Positions 8,717 to 18,235 are shown, counted from the stretch's first letter. The stretch: 42,265 nt of DNA from Siccibacter turicensis LMG 23730 (GCF_000463155.2 NZ_AWFZ01000050.1:250788-293052); one strand, 5' to 3'. Numbers and translations are program-made. Notes: generated by a model from the letters alone, not told the origin.

Positions 8717-9619
8717 GTGCAAGGCGTTCCTGAACAGTTTACCGACGAGCGCGATCGCGCGCGCTTTCGCCTGCTGCCGCACCTGCCCGGCGTCGAGCTT
8801 TACCACGCCCATATCGCCCAGCACAGCTTTGAGCCGCACACCCATGAAGCCTTCGGCATTGGCGCTATCGAAAGCGGCGCCGAGCGCTTTCGCTACCGGG
8901 GCGTGCAGCATATCGCCTCCACCCACTCGCTGCTGACCATGAACCCGGATGAGCTGCATACCGGCAAAGCCCTCACCGACGACGGCTGGCGCTACCGCAT
9001 GATCTACCTTGAGCCAACCGTGCTTGAGCAGGTTACCGGGGCGAAGAACTGGTGGTTCGATGCGGTAGAGCGCCACGATCCGCAGCGTGCGCTGCTGATT
9101 AGCCAGTGCATCAACAGCCTGTGGTACTACGACGATCCGCTGGCCCAGCAGAGCATCCTGCTGGATCTGATCGGAACCTTCCTCCCTTACGCGCGGCATG
9201 CCCCGACCTCCGGCGCGTCCACGACGCCGCGTTTTGAGCGGGTGCGCGACTACCTGCACAATAACTATGCCCGCTCGCTTACTCTGGAGGAGATTGCCCA
9301 GGTGGCGGCGTTGAGTCCGTGGCACTTCCTGCGTCAGTTTAAGGCCCGGTTCCACGTGACGCCGCACCAGATGCTGATGGCGATTCGCCTGTGGCGCGCC
9401 AAGCTGTTTCTGGCGCAGGGCATGCCGGCCGCAACGGTGGCAGCCGCCACCGGTCTGACCGACCAGTCCCACCTCACCCGCGCCTTTACCCGGCGCTACG
9501 GCATTACGCCGGTGCGCTATCAGAAGCAGGTAGTCGGTAAGGCAGTGCGCAATCTGGTACAAGAAACGCCCTCTTCACTGCCCTACACTCCCTCCCTCAT
9601 CACCAGAGGCGGAAAATGA
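8717..9619 (+). CDS. AraC-family transcriptional regulator with N-terminal cupin
   Basis: About 300 residues. The N-terminal half is a cupin-like ligand domain (HIAQHSFEPHTHEAFGIG, then the LLTMNPDELHTG block). The C-terminal 100 residues hold the two AraC helix-turn-helix motifs: SLTLEEIAQVAALSPWHFLRQFK and PAATVAAATGLTDQSHLTRAFT. I chose the GTG at 8717, with AAGGGGG (8705-8711) 5 bases upstream; GTG 8711 is the alternative. Its TGA is directly followed by the ytfF ATG with no base between, so the two are cotranscribed and probably translationally coupled. It probably regulates ytfF in response to a small molecule. E. coli K-12 has no such gene beside ytfF. Ligand unknown. Confidence 0.85.
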   Translation: MQGVPEQFTDERDRARFRLLPHLPGVELYHAHIAQHSFEPHTHEAFGIGAIESGAERFRYRGVQHIASTHSLLTMNPDELHTGKALTDDGWRYRMIYLEPTVLEQVTGAKNWWFDAVERHDPQRALLISQCINSLWYYDDPLAQQSILLDLIGTFLPYARHAPTSGASTTPRFERVRDYLHNNYARSLTLEEIAQVAALSPWHFLRQFKARFHVTPHQMLMAIRLWRAKLFLAQGMPAATVAAATGLTDQSHLTRAFTRRYGITPVRYQKQVVGKAVRNLVQETPSSLPYTPSLITRGGK

Positions 9620-10600
9620 ATGTTACGTGGCGTGCTGTATGCCCTGCTGGCAGGGTTAATGTGGGGCCTGATCTTCGTCGGCCCGCTGATCGTTCCTGAC
9701 TACCCGGCGGTACTGCAATCCACCGGGCGTTATCTGGCGCTTGGGCTGATTGCCATCCCCCTCGCCTGGCTTGGCAGGGCGCGCCTGCGCCAGCTGGCAC
9801 CGCGCGACTGGCTGACGGCGCTGGCGCTGACCATGGCGGGCAACCTTATCTACTACCTGTGCCTGGCGAGCGCCATTCAGCGCACCGGTGCGCCGGTCTC
9901 TACCATGATTATCGGGACGCTGCCGGTGGTAATCCCGGTGTTCGCCAATCTGCTCTATCGCCAGCGTGACGGGCACCTGCCGTGGCGGCGTCTGGCACCG
10001 TCGCTGGGCATCATCGCCGTGGGCATTCTGCTGGTGAACCACGCGGAGTCCACCCGCGGGACGGGAGACACCGACACCTGGCGCTACCTGAGCGGTGTCG
10101 CGCTGGCGTTTATTGCGGTGGCATGCTGGGCCTGGTATGCGCTGCGTAACGCCCGCTGGCTGCGTGAGCATCCGGATAAGCACCCGATGATGTGGGCCAC
10201 GGCGCAGGCGCTGGTCACCCTGCCGGTGTCGCTGGCGGGCTATGCGGCGGCCTGTGTCTGGCTGGCGGCGGAGGGCAACGGCTTCAGCCTGCCGTTTGGG
10301 CCGCGTCCGGGGGTGTTCATCGGACTGATGCTGGCGATTGCGGTGCTCTGCTCGTGGGTCGGGGCGCTGTGCTGGAACGTGGCGAGCCAGCGTCTGCCGA
10401 CGGTGATCCTCGGGCCGCTGATCGTGTTTGAAACCCTCGCGGGGCTGCTTTACACCTTCCTGCTGCGTCAGAGCCTGCCTCCGTTAACGGCGGCCTGTGG
10501 CATCGGGCTGTTGGTGGTGGGCGTGGTGATTGCCGTGCGGGCGAAACCGGTGCAAAGCGTGGTGCCGACCGGGAAAGAGGATGCCGCTACCGGGAAGTAG
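9620..10600 (+). CDS. ytfF: YtfF, EamA/DMT-superfamily inner-membrane transporter
   Basis: This 326-residue protein is the clear orthologue of E. coli YtfF, with about ten hydrophobic segments in two EamA repeats. The first segment is at 2-24 (GVLYALLAGLMWGLIFVGPL). The highly conserved blocks SAIQRTGAPVSTMIIGTLPVVIPVFANLLY and CWNVASQRLPTVILGPLIVFETLAGLLY are typical. A drug/metabolite exporter role is inferred from the superfamily and the substrate is unknown. The ATG immediately follows the stop of the AraC gene, whose tail contains its GAGGCGG ribosome site. That pairing suggests inducible export of the compound sensed by the regulator. It ends at two hairpins, facing the chemoreceptor gene. 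Confidence 0.93.
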   Translation: MLRGVLYALLAGLMWGLIFVGPLIVPDYPAVLQSTGRYLALGLIAIPLAWLGRARLRQLAPRDWLTALALTMAGNLIYYLCLASAIQRTGAPVSTMIIGTLPVVIPVFANLLYRQRDGHLPWRRLAPSLGIIAVGILLVNHAESTRGTGDTDTWRYLSGVALAFIAVACWAWYALRNARWLREHPDKHPMMWATAQALVTLPVSLAGYAAACVWLAAEGNGFSLPFGPRPGVFIGLMLAIAVLCSWVGALCWNVASQRLPTVILGPLIVFETLAGLLYTFLLRQSLPPLTAACGIGLLVVGVVIAVRAKPVQSVVPTGKEDAATGK

Positions 10601-10630
10601 CGGCACCTGTTCCGCCCGTGCAGGCGGAAC
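10582..10630. terminator. Two tandem hairpins between convergent ytfF and chemoreceptor gene
   Basis: TGCCGCTAC / GTAGCGGCA (10582-10590 and 10597-10605) spans the ytfF stop codon, and GTTCCGCC / GGCGGAAC (10609-10616 and 10623-10630) follows. Neither has a good T tract, so the efficiency is uncertain. Confidence 0.5.
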
Positions 10631-10642
10631 GTTCAGCGGGGA

Positions 10643-12307
10643 TTAGAAGGTTTCCCAGTTCGCATCGCCCGGACCTGCCGGGGCGGCGACCAGCGGCTTC
10701 TTCAGATCCGGTCGCACCAGCTCGCTGCGCACGGCGGCGGCAGCCTGGCTACGGCTGACCTTAAACACCGCGACCGCCTGGCTCAGACGGCTGGCCTGAT
10801 CTTCCAGCGCAGCGGCGGCGGAAGCGGATTCTTCCACCAGCGAGGCGTTCTGCTGGGTCACTTTATCCATCTCGGAGACCGCCTGACCCACCTGGTCGAT
10901 ACCGCGGCTCTGCTCATCGGAAGCGGAGGCGATTTCACCCATGATATCGGTGACGCGGGTTACCGCCGCCACGATCTCTTTCATGGTATCCCCGGCTTCA
11001 CGCACCAGATCGGTACCGGCATCAACGCGGGAACCGGAGGCTTCGATCAGCGTTTTGATCTCTTTCGCGGCCTGGGCGCTGCGGCTTGCCAGGGTACGCA
11101 CTTCGCCTGCTACCACGGCGAAGCCACGGCCTTGTTCACCGGCACGTGCGGCTTCCACCGCTGCGTTCAGCGCCAGAATGTTGGTCTGGAACGCGATGCC
11201 GTCGATAACATTGGTGATCTGCGCGATCTGGCTGGAGCTGGAGGCAATCTCGTTCATGGTACGCACCACGCCTTCTACCACTTTGCCGCCCTTGCCGGCG
11301 GTTTCTGAGGCATTCAGCGCCAGCTGGGTCGCCTGACGCGCATTGTCGGCGTTCTGCTTCACGGTGGCAGTCAGCTGCTCCATGCTGGCGGCGGTCTCTT
11401 CCAGCGAGGCAGCCTGCTGCTCGGTACGCGAGGAGAGGTCGTTGCTGCCTGCGGAGATTTCACCCGCGCCGGTGAAGATGGTGTCGGTGCTGTCGCGTAC
11501 CGCGCTCACGGTGCGCACCAGCGACTGCTGCATCTCTTTCAGGTTAGAGGAGAGCAGGCTCATTTCGTTGCGGCCCGCGGCGTCAATCTCTTTTGTCAGA
11601 TCGCCCGCGGCAATAGTACGGATGTGATCGATAACCTGACGCAGCGGCGCCATCAGCACGCGTTGCAGGCCAATCCAGCTCAGGACAATGACCGCGACAA
11701 CGATCAGCATAATCGCGCTCAGGCCCCAGATCATGCTGCGGAAGCCCTCTTCGTTCTCGATCATGCCCTTTTCAGCCATTTTGGTCTGGGCCTCGCGCCA
11801 TTCGAGATAGACATCCTGCATCGCGTTCTGCTTCTGCTCAGCGTTGAGCTTGAACATTCCTTCGAGCTGGCCGGCTGCCATCAGCTTGTTCATTTCGGTC
11901 AGCGTACCGTGATAAATGGCGTATTGCTCTTCGAGATCTTTGCTCAGCTTCAGGTCGATGCCCGGGGTTTCCGGAATGGCGTCGTAGTTTTTGTAATGCT
12001 GTTGCGCCTGCGCCAGCAGACGATCGGCGTTTTTCACCAGCGCGTCGAGATCGCCGCCGTTGATAGAGCCCGCCATGCTGCTTTGCAGACGCAGCATCCC
12101 GCGGTTCAGGGTGATACGGGCCTGGTTAAGCGAAATCCAGGCATCGGTGAATTCAGTCACGTTGTTGCTGGAGATCTGCGACAGCGAGAAGTTGTCTTTG
12201 TCTTTATTCAGGGCGCTGAGAAACAGCCCGCCCGAGATTAATTGCAGCGAGCCTAAAACGGCCAGCACCAAAATTAACATGGTGATAACTTTAATTTGCT
12301 TGAACAT
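10643..12307 (-). CDS. Tsr/Tar-like methyl-accepting chemotaxis protein
   Basis: A 554-residue chemoreceptor absent from this place in E. coli K-12. TM1 is at about 7-30, the periplasmic four-helix sensor at 33-190, TM2 at about 192-213, then HAMP, and the signalling hairpin with its tip [21 protein letters not shown]. It ends in NWETF, the CheR/CheB docking pentapeptide of high-abundance receptors. By residue number against E. coli Tsr the sensor keeps R64, N68, R69, R73 and F152, which hold the amino-acid ligand, but the position of T156 is A. It may sense an amino acid; which one is unknown. I chose ATG 12307 (AAGG ribosome site): the sigma-28 promoter puts the transcript start near 12342, so the upstream ATG at 12343 cannot be used. 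Confidence 0.93.
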   Translation of the reverse strand: MFKQIKVITMLILVLAVLGSLQLISGGLFLSALNKDKDNFSLSQISSNNVTEFTDAWISLNQARITLNRGMLRLQSSMAGSINGGDLDALVKNADRLLAQAQQHYKNYDAIPETPGIDLKLSKDLEEQYAIYHGTLTEMNKLMAAGQLEGMFKLNAEQKQNAMQDVYLEWREAQTKMAEKGMIENEEGFRSMIWGLSAIMLIVVAVIVLSWIGLQRVLMAPLRQVIDHIRTIAAGDLTKEIDAAGRNEMSLLSSNLKEMQQSLVRTVSAVRDSTDTIFTGAGEISAGSNDLSSRTEQQAASLEETAASMEQLTATVKQNADNARQATQLALNASETAGKGGKVVEGVVRTMNEIASSSSQIAQITNVIDGIAFQTNILALNAAVEAARAGEQGRGFAVVAGEVRTLASRSAQAAKEIKTLIEASGSRVDAGTDLVREAGDTMKEIVAAVTRVTDIMGEIASASDEQSRGIDQVGQAVSEMDKVTQQNASLVEESASAAAALEDQASRLSQAVAVFKVSRSQAAAAVRSELVRPDLKKPLVAAPAGPGDANWETF

Positions 12308-12348
12308 GGTTAACCTTATGGATACGCAGGATATTGTCTTCACAGGTT

Positions 12349-12375
12349 ATATCGGCAAAATATGATATATGTTTA
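12349..12375 (-). promoter_or_regulatory. Sigma-28 (FliA) promoter of the chemoreceptor gene
   Basis: Read on the minus strand: TAAACATA, exactly 11 bases, GCCGATAT. The consensus is TAAAGTTT-N11-GCCGATAA, so the -10 matches at 7 of 8 positions. It lies about 40 bases upstream of the chosen start codon. Confidence 0.8.
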
Positions 12376-12656
12376 ATCGTCACCTCCTGAAATTATCGAA
12401 AATATCTTAACTATCAATGAATTAAAATTTATTATTTTTTGCGACATACGTCACAATTTTAATTAAGTCCGATTTTCGCTTGTTTTAGCCTGCGTTATTT
12501 ATTCAGCCTGCGATGTGGTTTATTCATTCTTTATGATGCGCTGTAAGATTTAACAAATCAGACCAGCTCATAACCTATTGGTAATAAATAAAAAACCTGG
12601 CATTAACTTAAGAAAAAAAGCGGCTTCTGCCCCAAAAGAGGGATAGCGCGCGCCTA

Positions 12657-12684
12657 AAGATGTATTTAAAATACATCTTATATT
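12657..12684 (+). promoter_or_regulatory. NsrR operator and -10 element of ytfE
   Basis: AAGATGTATTT (12657-12667), one A, AAATACATCTT (12669-12679): a perfect 11-1-11 palindrome matching the enterobacterial NsrR consensus. A likely -10, TATATT (12679-12684), abuts it. Binding of NsrR would block the promoter until nitric oxide damages its iron-sulfur cluster. Confidence 0.9.
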
Positions 12685-12705
12685 GTTACTCATGAGGTAT
12701 CCGCG

Positions 12706-13368
12706 ATGAACTACCGTGACTGCTCTTTAGGGGAACTGGCGCTGAGTATTCCCCGCGCTTCGGCGCTGTTTCGTCAATACGATCTGGACTTTTGCTGCGG
12801 TGGAAAGCAGACCCTGCTAAAAGCGGCTACCCGCCAGAATCTGGACCTGGAGGCGATCGAAGCCGGGCTGGCGGCGCTCGCCACCGTACCGCTGGAGAAA
12901 GACTGGCGCAGCGCCCCGCTGCCCGAGATCATCGACCACATTATCGTGCGCTATCACGATCGCCATCGTGAGCAGCTGCCTGAGCTGATCCTGCAGGCCG
13001 GCAAAGTGGAGCGGGTGCATGCTAATAAAGAGACCGTGCCGCGCGGGCTGACCAAATACCTCACCATGCTGTACGAGGAGCTGACCAGCCACATGATGAA
13101 AGAGGAGCGTATCCTGTTCCCGATGATTAAGCAGGGGATGGGCAGCCAGGCCGGCGGGCCGGTGAGCGTGATGGAGAGTGAACACGACGAGGCGGGCGAG
13201 CTGATTGAGGTGATCAAGCACACCACCAACAACGTGACGCCGCCGGAGGATGCCTGCACCACCTGGCGTGCCCTGTATATCGGCATCAACGAGATGATTG
13301 ACGATCTGATGAACCACATCAGTCTGGAGAACAACGTCCTGTTCCCACGTGCCCTCGCAGGGGAATAA
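12706..13368 (+). CDS. ytfE: YtfE (RIC), di-iron protein for repair of iron-sulfur clusters
   Basis: This 220-residue cytoplasmic protein matches E. coli YtfE over its whole length. The ScdA/DUF542 N-terminal domain contains the CC pair in [16 protein letters not shown] (residues 30-31). The hemerythrin-like domain follows, with ligands in [41 protein letters not shown] and [13 protein letters not shown]. It repairs clusters damaged by nitric oxide or peroxide and may release NO from dinitrosyl iron complexes. GAGG stands 8 bases before the ATG. The promoter carries a perfect NsrR site, and nsrR is encoded about 15 kb away in this window. A plus-strand terminator at 13408-13438 ends it. Confidence 0.97.
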   Translation: MNYRDCSLGELALSIPRASALFRQYDLDFCCGGKQTLLKAATRQNLDLEAIEAGLAALATVPLEKDWRSAPLPEIIDHIIVRYHDRHREQLPELILQAGKVERVHANKETVPRGLTKYLTMLYEELTSHMMKEERILFPMIKQGMGSQAGGPVSVMESEHDEAGELIEVIKHTTNNVTPPEDACTTWRALYIGINEMIDDLMNHISLENNVLFPRALAGE

Positions 13369-13389
13369 AAAAAGGTGCCCGAGAGCACC
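13366..13389 (-). terminator. Terminator of cycA
   Basis: On the minus strand GGTGC / GCACC (loop TCTCGG) is followed by seven Ts. It overlaps the stop codon of convergent ytfE. Confidence 0.75.
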
Positions 13390-13407
13390 CTGATTCATGG
13401 AAGTTTA

Positions 13408-13438
13408 TGGCCGCATACCCGCGGCCACTTTTTTATTT
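13408..13438 (+). terminator. Terminator of ytfE
   Basis: TGGCCGC (13408-13414), loop ATACCC, GCGGCCA (13421-13427), then CTTTTTTATTT. The T tract overlaps the last codons of convergent cycA. Confidence 0.85.
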
Positions 13439-14845
13439 ACCCATGCGGGCGAGGCGCTTTTTGCCGATGAACCACCAGCACAGCCCCAACACGATGAACC
13501 ACAGCGGTGTGACCATCAGTGCCTGACGCGTATCGGCTTCCAGCGTCAGCAGCACGATAACGAAGGCAAAGAACGCCATGCACACCCAGCTCATCACAAT
13601 ACCCAGCGGCATTTTATAGATGGATTTCGCGTGGAGCTCCGGGCGCTGTTTACGGTAAACCAGGTAGGAGCACATGATGATGGTCCAGACGAACATAAAC
13701 AGGATCGCCGATACCGTGGTCACCATCGTGAAGACCTTGATCACGTCCGGGATGAGGTAAATCAGCACCACGCCGCCCAGCAGGCAGATACAGGAGAAGG
13801 TCAGCCCGGTCGCCGGTACCGCACGCTTTGAGAGTACGCCGAAGCTTTTCGGCGCCACGCCATCCTGCGCCAGGCCGTACAGCATACGGCTGGTCGAGAA
13901 CACGCCGCTGTTAGCCGACGAGGCCGCAGAGGTGAGCACCACGAAGTTGATGATGCTCGCCGCCGCAGGCAGGCCGACCAGCATAAACAGCTCAACGAAC
14001 GGGCTCTTGTTTGGCACCACCGAGCTCCACGGCGTCACCGACATAATCATGATCAGCGAGAAGACGTAGAACATGATTATGCGAATCGGAATCGAGTTAA
14101 TGGCGCGCGGCAGAGACTTCTCCGGATCTTTGGTTTCCGCCGCGGTGGTGCCCACCAGCTCAATGCCGACGAAGGCAAATACCGCAATCTGGAAGCCGGC
14201 GAAGAAACCGCTGATGCCTTTCGGGAACCAGCCTCCGTCATTCCACAGGTGCGCAAACGAAGCCTCGACGCCGGTCGGCGAGCGGAAGTGCATCAGCACC
14301 ATCACCAGCCCCACCACAATCAGCGCAACGATGGCGACGATTTTGATCATCGCGAACCAGAACTCCATCTCACCGAACATCTTCACGGTGGCGAGGTTCA
14401 GCGAGAGCAGCAGCAGAATTACCGCCAGCGAGGCGATCCAGTCCGAAAGCCCGGGGAACCAGAACTGCGCATAGGCGGTGATCGCCACCACGTCGGCCAT
14501 GCCGGTCACCACCCAGCAGAACCAGTAGGTCCAGCCGGTGAAGTACCCCGCCCACGGGCCGAGCAGGTCGGCGGCGAAGTCGCTAAAGGATTTGTATTCC
14601 AGATTAGAGAGCAGCAGTTCACCCATCGCGCGCATCACGAAGAAGAGCATGAAGCCGATGATCATATAAACGAAAATGATCGACGGCCCGGCAAGGCTGA
14701 TGGTTTTTCCGGAGCCCATAAACAGCCCGGTGCCAATTGCCCCGCCGATAGCGATAAGTTGAATGTGCCGGTTTGAAAGGTTGCGACGCAGGGATTGCTC
14801 AGCCGGAGCCGTCGCCTCGTCAGCCACTTTAGCCTGATCTACCAT
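13433..14845 (-). CDS. cycA: CycA, D-serine/D-alanine/glycine:H+ symporter
   Basis: This 470-residue inner-membrane permease of the APC family is nearly identical to E. coli CycA and has twelve expected membrane segments. The first segment has the family signature IQLIAIGGAIGTGLFMGSG (residues about 28-46). AGPSIIFVYMIIGFMLFFVMRAMGE and the long SFAHLWNDGGWFPKG loop are CycA-specific. It imports glycine, D-alanine and D-serine, and also D-cycloserine. AGGA precedes the ATG by 7 bases. The leader just before that site is complementary to the small RNA GcvB as I remember it, in line with known GcvB repression of cycA. It is convergent with ytfE. Confidence 0.97.
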   Translation of the reverse strand: MVDQAKVADEATAPAEQSLRRNLSNRHIQLIAIGGAIGTGLFMGSGKTISLAGPSIIFVYMIIGFMLFFVMRAMGELLLSNLEYKSFSDFAADLLGPWAGYFTGWTYWFCWVVTGMADVVAITAYAQFWFPGLSDWIASLAVILLLLSLNLATVKMFGEMEFWFAMIKIVAIVALIVVGLVMVLMHFRSPTGVEASFAHLWNDGGWFPKGISGFFAGFQIAVFAFVGIELVGTTAAETKDPEKSLPRAINSIPIRIIMFYVFSLIMIMSVTPWSSVVPNKSPFVELFMLVGLPAAASIINFVVLTSAASSANSGVFSTSRMLYGLAQDGVAPKSFGVLSKRAVPATGLTFSCICLLGGVVLIYLIPDVIKVFTMVTTVSAILFMFVWTIIMCSYLVYRKQRPELHAKSIYKMPLGIVMSWVCMAFFAFVIVLLTLEADTRQALMVTPLWFIVLGLCWWFIGKKRLARMGK

Positions 14846-15163
14846 GTTTTTTCCTGTACCTGTCTGTGATGTTCAGGCTCTGCTGGCCTGTCATTGTGTT
14901 CGATAATGAAGATGTCTGTCTGAGAGCATGTCGATAGTAGGTAAGATTCGGGGAGTTGAGTACTGTGTTTTAAATATAATGTTAATTTTATGTTTAAAAT
15001 GAGTGTCAAATCACTCCAGCACTGCGAAACAGGTCACAAAAATACCCTTAACTGTGGCTTTTGCAAGATATAATCGCGGTGAATGGCGTAATGACAAACA
15101 ATTGCCCGGCAAGGGGCGGCATTTCCCCCACGCCCGATGGTCAGGCGCAGGGGCAGTGCGGCA
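14846..15163. other. Intergenic region upstream of cycA
   Basis: This 318-base gap lies between fklB and cycA, both on the minus strand. It holds a weak fklB terminator (GAGTG / CACTC at 15001-15016, followed on the minus strand by ATTTT), a minus-strand TTGACA near 15006 without a clean -10, and a likely cycA -10 TACTAT at 14934-14939 with a poor -35 (TACTCA, 17 bases up). A perfect TATAAT on the plus strand at 15069-15074 points into fklB antisense and has no good -35. Confidence 0.45.
14851..14867 (-). promoter_or_regulatory. Putative GcvB pairing site in the cycA leader
   Basis: The mRNA reads ACAGACAGGTACAGGAA just before the start codon and includes the ribosome site. From memory, E. 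coli GcvB contains CUUCCUGUAC and CCUGUCUGU, which are the complements of its two halves. GcvB is known to repress cycA translation. The GcvB gene itself is not in this window. Confidence 0.5.
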
Positions 15164-15775
15164 TTACAGAATTTCGAGCAGCTCGACTTCGAATACCAGG
15201 GTGCTGAACGGCGGAATGGACGCGCCAGCGCCGCGCTCGCCGTAGGCGAGGTTGTGCGGAATGGTCAGTTCCCATTTAGAACCCACCGGCATCAGGGTCA
15301 GGGCTTCAATCCAGCCGGCAATCACGCCGTTGACCGGGAATTCAGCCGGCTCGCCGCGCGCGACGGAGCTGTCGAATACGGTGCCGTCGATAAGCTTACC
15401 GGTGTAGTGAACGCGTACGCGATCGGTACGCGCCGGGATAGCGCCTTCGCCCTGGGTCAGCACGCGGAACTGCAGACCGGTTTCGGTGCTGTTCACGCCT
15501 TCGCGCTGGCGGTTCTCTTCCAGGTACTTAACGCCCTCTTCCGCCAGCGCCTGCTGACGTTCACGGCGTACGGCATCGGCACGCTCGTGGATCTCACGCA
15601 GCGCACGGTGCACCACATCAACCGGCACCGCAGGCTGATTCCCTTCGAGCGCATCACGCAGGCCTGCGAGCAGCGCTTCCGGCTGCAGCCCTTCGAGGCC
15701 AGACTCGCCTAACTGCTGGCCAACCTGAAGACCGATACCGTAGCTTGCTTGCGCTTCGACACTATCAAAAGTCAT
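15164..15775 (-). CDS. fklB: FklB (FKBP22), peptidyl-prolyl cis-trans isomerase
   Basis: This 203-residue cytoplasmic dimeric FKBP matches E. coli FklB. Residues 1-90 are the helical dimerisation domain ([16 protein letters not shown], then [20 protein letters not shown]). The rest is the FKBP catalytic domain with [27 protein letters not shown] and [20 protein letters not shown]. It speeds proline isomerisation during folding. I chose ATG 15775, with AAGGAT 7 bases upstream; the open frame extends 14 codons further but those residues do not match the family and cross the promoter -10 region. A promoter with 17-base spacing lies just upstream. Confidence 0.95.
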   Translation of the reverse strand: MTFDSVEAQASYGIGLQVGQQLGESGLEGLQPEALLAGLRDALEGNQPAVPVDVVHRALREIHERADAVRRERQQALAEEGVKYLEENRQREGVNSTETGLQFRVLTQGEGAIPARTDRVRVHYTGKLIDGTVFDSSVARGEPAEFPVNGVIAGWIEALTLMPVGSKWELTIPHNLAYGERGAGASIPPFSTLVFEVELLEIL

Positions 15776-16087
15776 GGGTAATCCTTTCATCGCGTTTATA
15801 AAAATAGCGGGCAGCATAACAGCCGCTGCCCGGTGGGTAAAACACTCTGCGCCAAAAGCGAGGTTATCCGCCGCCGGGCGAACAATCTTAAAACCGGCGG
15901 TTTGAGCGCCGATACGGTCACGAAAGCGGTGATTTCTACCTTCTTCAAGCAGTTAGCGTTCTATAATGGCTTCATAACCCGCGTCAGTTTGCGTTATAAC
16001 AGTGAAGGTGCTGGCGGACGCACAGCGCCAGGGAAGCCCGCCGCTGTAGCGGGCTGGCTCAGTCGTCGTTAACAGGCAGGAGGCGTT
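15776..16087. other. Divergent fklB/ytfB intergenic region
   Basis: This 312-base gap contains the fklB promoter, then a ytfB -10 (TATAAT at 15962-15967, poor -35) and a ytfB leader of about 110 bases. The leader includes two hairpins: CTGGCG / CGCCAG near 16012-16031, and AGCCCGC (16035-16041) with GCGGGCT (16049-16055). No gene was seen. Confidence 0.5.
15813..15841 (-). promoter_or_regulatory. Promoter of fklB
   Basis: On the minus strand TTTACC (15836-15841), 17-base spacer, TATGCT (15813-15818). The -10 is embedded in an inverted repeat, GGGCAGC (15809-15815) with GCTGCCC (15825-15831), which could serve as an operator. Confidence 0.55.
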
Positions 16088-16666
16088 ATGCCCGGGCGAT
16101 TCAATATCAAACAGACCCTGATGCGCATCTGGGACGCGCCGGATCGTTTCCGGCTGATGGACCCGCTGCCCTCGTTTCACCGCAAAGGCATTCTTATTGC
16201 GGCGCTGGTGGTGATCCTCTGTTTCCTGTGGCCCTCTGCGCCATCGATTCCTCCGCGCACGCCCGAACCGGCACCGCTGAATCAGGACGTGGTCCAGCCG
16301 CAGCCTGCGGCCCCGGCTACGCCAACCACAAACGAGGCCCCAACGGCCCAGGCGCCGTCGTCCGGGCAGGCGCCCGCGCCGTTCCAGGAGAACGATATCG
16401 AACAGCAGTGGCGCAGCTACCGGGTCGACTCCGGAAAAACCCTGGCGCAGCTGTTCCGCGACCATAATCTGCCGGCCGAAGACGTGTATGCGATGGCGAA
16501 AGTCGAAGGCGACGGTAAGCCGCTGAGTAATTTGCAGAGTGGGCAGATGGTGCAAGTGCGTCAGAACGCCAACGGTGTGGTAACCGCACTGACGGTGGAT
16601 CTGGGAAATAATGTGCAGGTACTGTTTACCCGCCAGCCTGACGGGAGCTTCCTGCGCGTGCGCTAG
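16088..16666 (+). CDS. ytfB: YtfB, OapA-family cell-envelope/division protein
   Basis: This 192-residue protein has a short cytoplasmic N-terminus, one membrane segment at about 34-49 (GILIAALVVILCFLWP) and a proline- and glutamine-rich periplasmic linker at about 50-100. Its C-terminal OapA/LysM-like domain (from WRSYRVDSGKTLAQLFRDHNLP to the end) is the part that binds cell-wall glycan. E. coli YtfB localises to the division site; that is known of the orthologue. It is about 20 residues shorter than E. coli YtfB, and the difference lies in the linker. AGGAGG precedes the ATG. It ends at a bidirectional terminator shared with rplI. Confidence 0.92.
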   Translation: MPGRFNIKQTLMRIWDAPDRFRLMDPLPSFHRKGILIAALVVILCFLWPSAPSIPPRTPEPAPLNQDVVQPQPAAPATPTTNEAPTAQAPSSGQAPAPFQENDIEQQWRSYRVDSGKTLAQLFRDHNLPAEDVYAMAKVEGDGKPLSNLQSGQMVQVRQNANGVVTALTVDLGNNVQVLFTRQPDGSFLRVR

Positions 16667-16682
16667 CGCGGCGCAGAAAAGC

Positions 16683-16711
16683 AAAACGCCGGCACAAGGC
16701 CGGCGTTTTTA
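16683..16711. terminator. Bidirectional terminator between ytfB and rplI
   Basis: AACGCCGGC (16685-16693), loop ACAAG, GCCGGCGTT (16699-16707), with TTTTT on the plus side and AAAA on the other. It serves ytfB and the rpsF-rplI operon. Confidence 0.85.
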
Positions 16712-16735
16712 CTGATGTATCACGAAGGGGCTGAA

Positions 16736-17197
<462 letters not shown>

Positions 17198-17226
17198 TCA
17201 AAGTCGTATTAATGGACCGTGACCGA

Positions 17227-17773
<547 letters not shown>

Positions 17774-17779
17774 CAGAAA

Positions 17780-18193
<414 letters not shown>

Positions 18194-18200
18194 TTATTCA

Positions 18201-18235
18201 GCCTCCTGTCTGGGTCAGCCGCGGCCCGTGGAGGC
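18201..18235 (-). promoter_or_regulatory. S6:S18-binding leader hairpin of the rpsF operon
   Basis: In the mRNA GCCTCC pairs with GGAGGC and encloses an inner GGG/CCC stem whose loop contains CCG. A conserved hairpin with an unpaired CCG upstream of rpsF is known to bind the S6:S18 complex and give autoregulation. Identified by position and features, not by a covariance search. Confidence 0.55.

Larger units (their letters stand above)
12344..12705. other. AT-rich divergent region between chemoreceptor and ytfE
   Basis: This 362-base gap has no credible gene. It holds the sigma-28 promoter (12349-12375) at one end and the NsrR-controlled ytfE promoter (12657-12684) at the other. The middle (12380-12600) is clearly more AT-rich than its neighbours, with many A and T runs that could bend or bind nucleoid proteins; no specific site was recognised there. 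Confidence 0.6.

Noticed and set aside
12376-12600. Possible small RNA in the AT-rich gap before ytfE
   Set aside because: No promoter-plus-terminator arrangement could be found.
15003-15245. 80-codon plus-strand frame with a TATAAT upstream of part of it
   Set aside because: It runs antisense into fklB, the TATAAT lies inside it and lacks a -35; no protein family fits.
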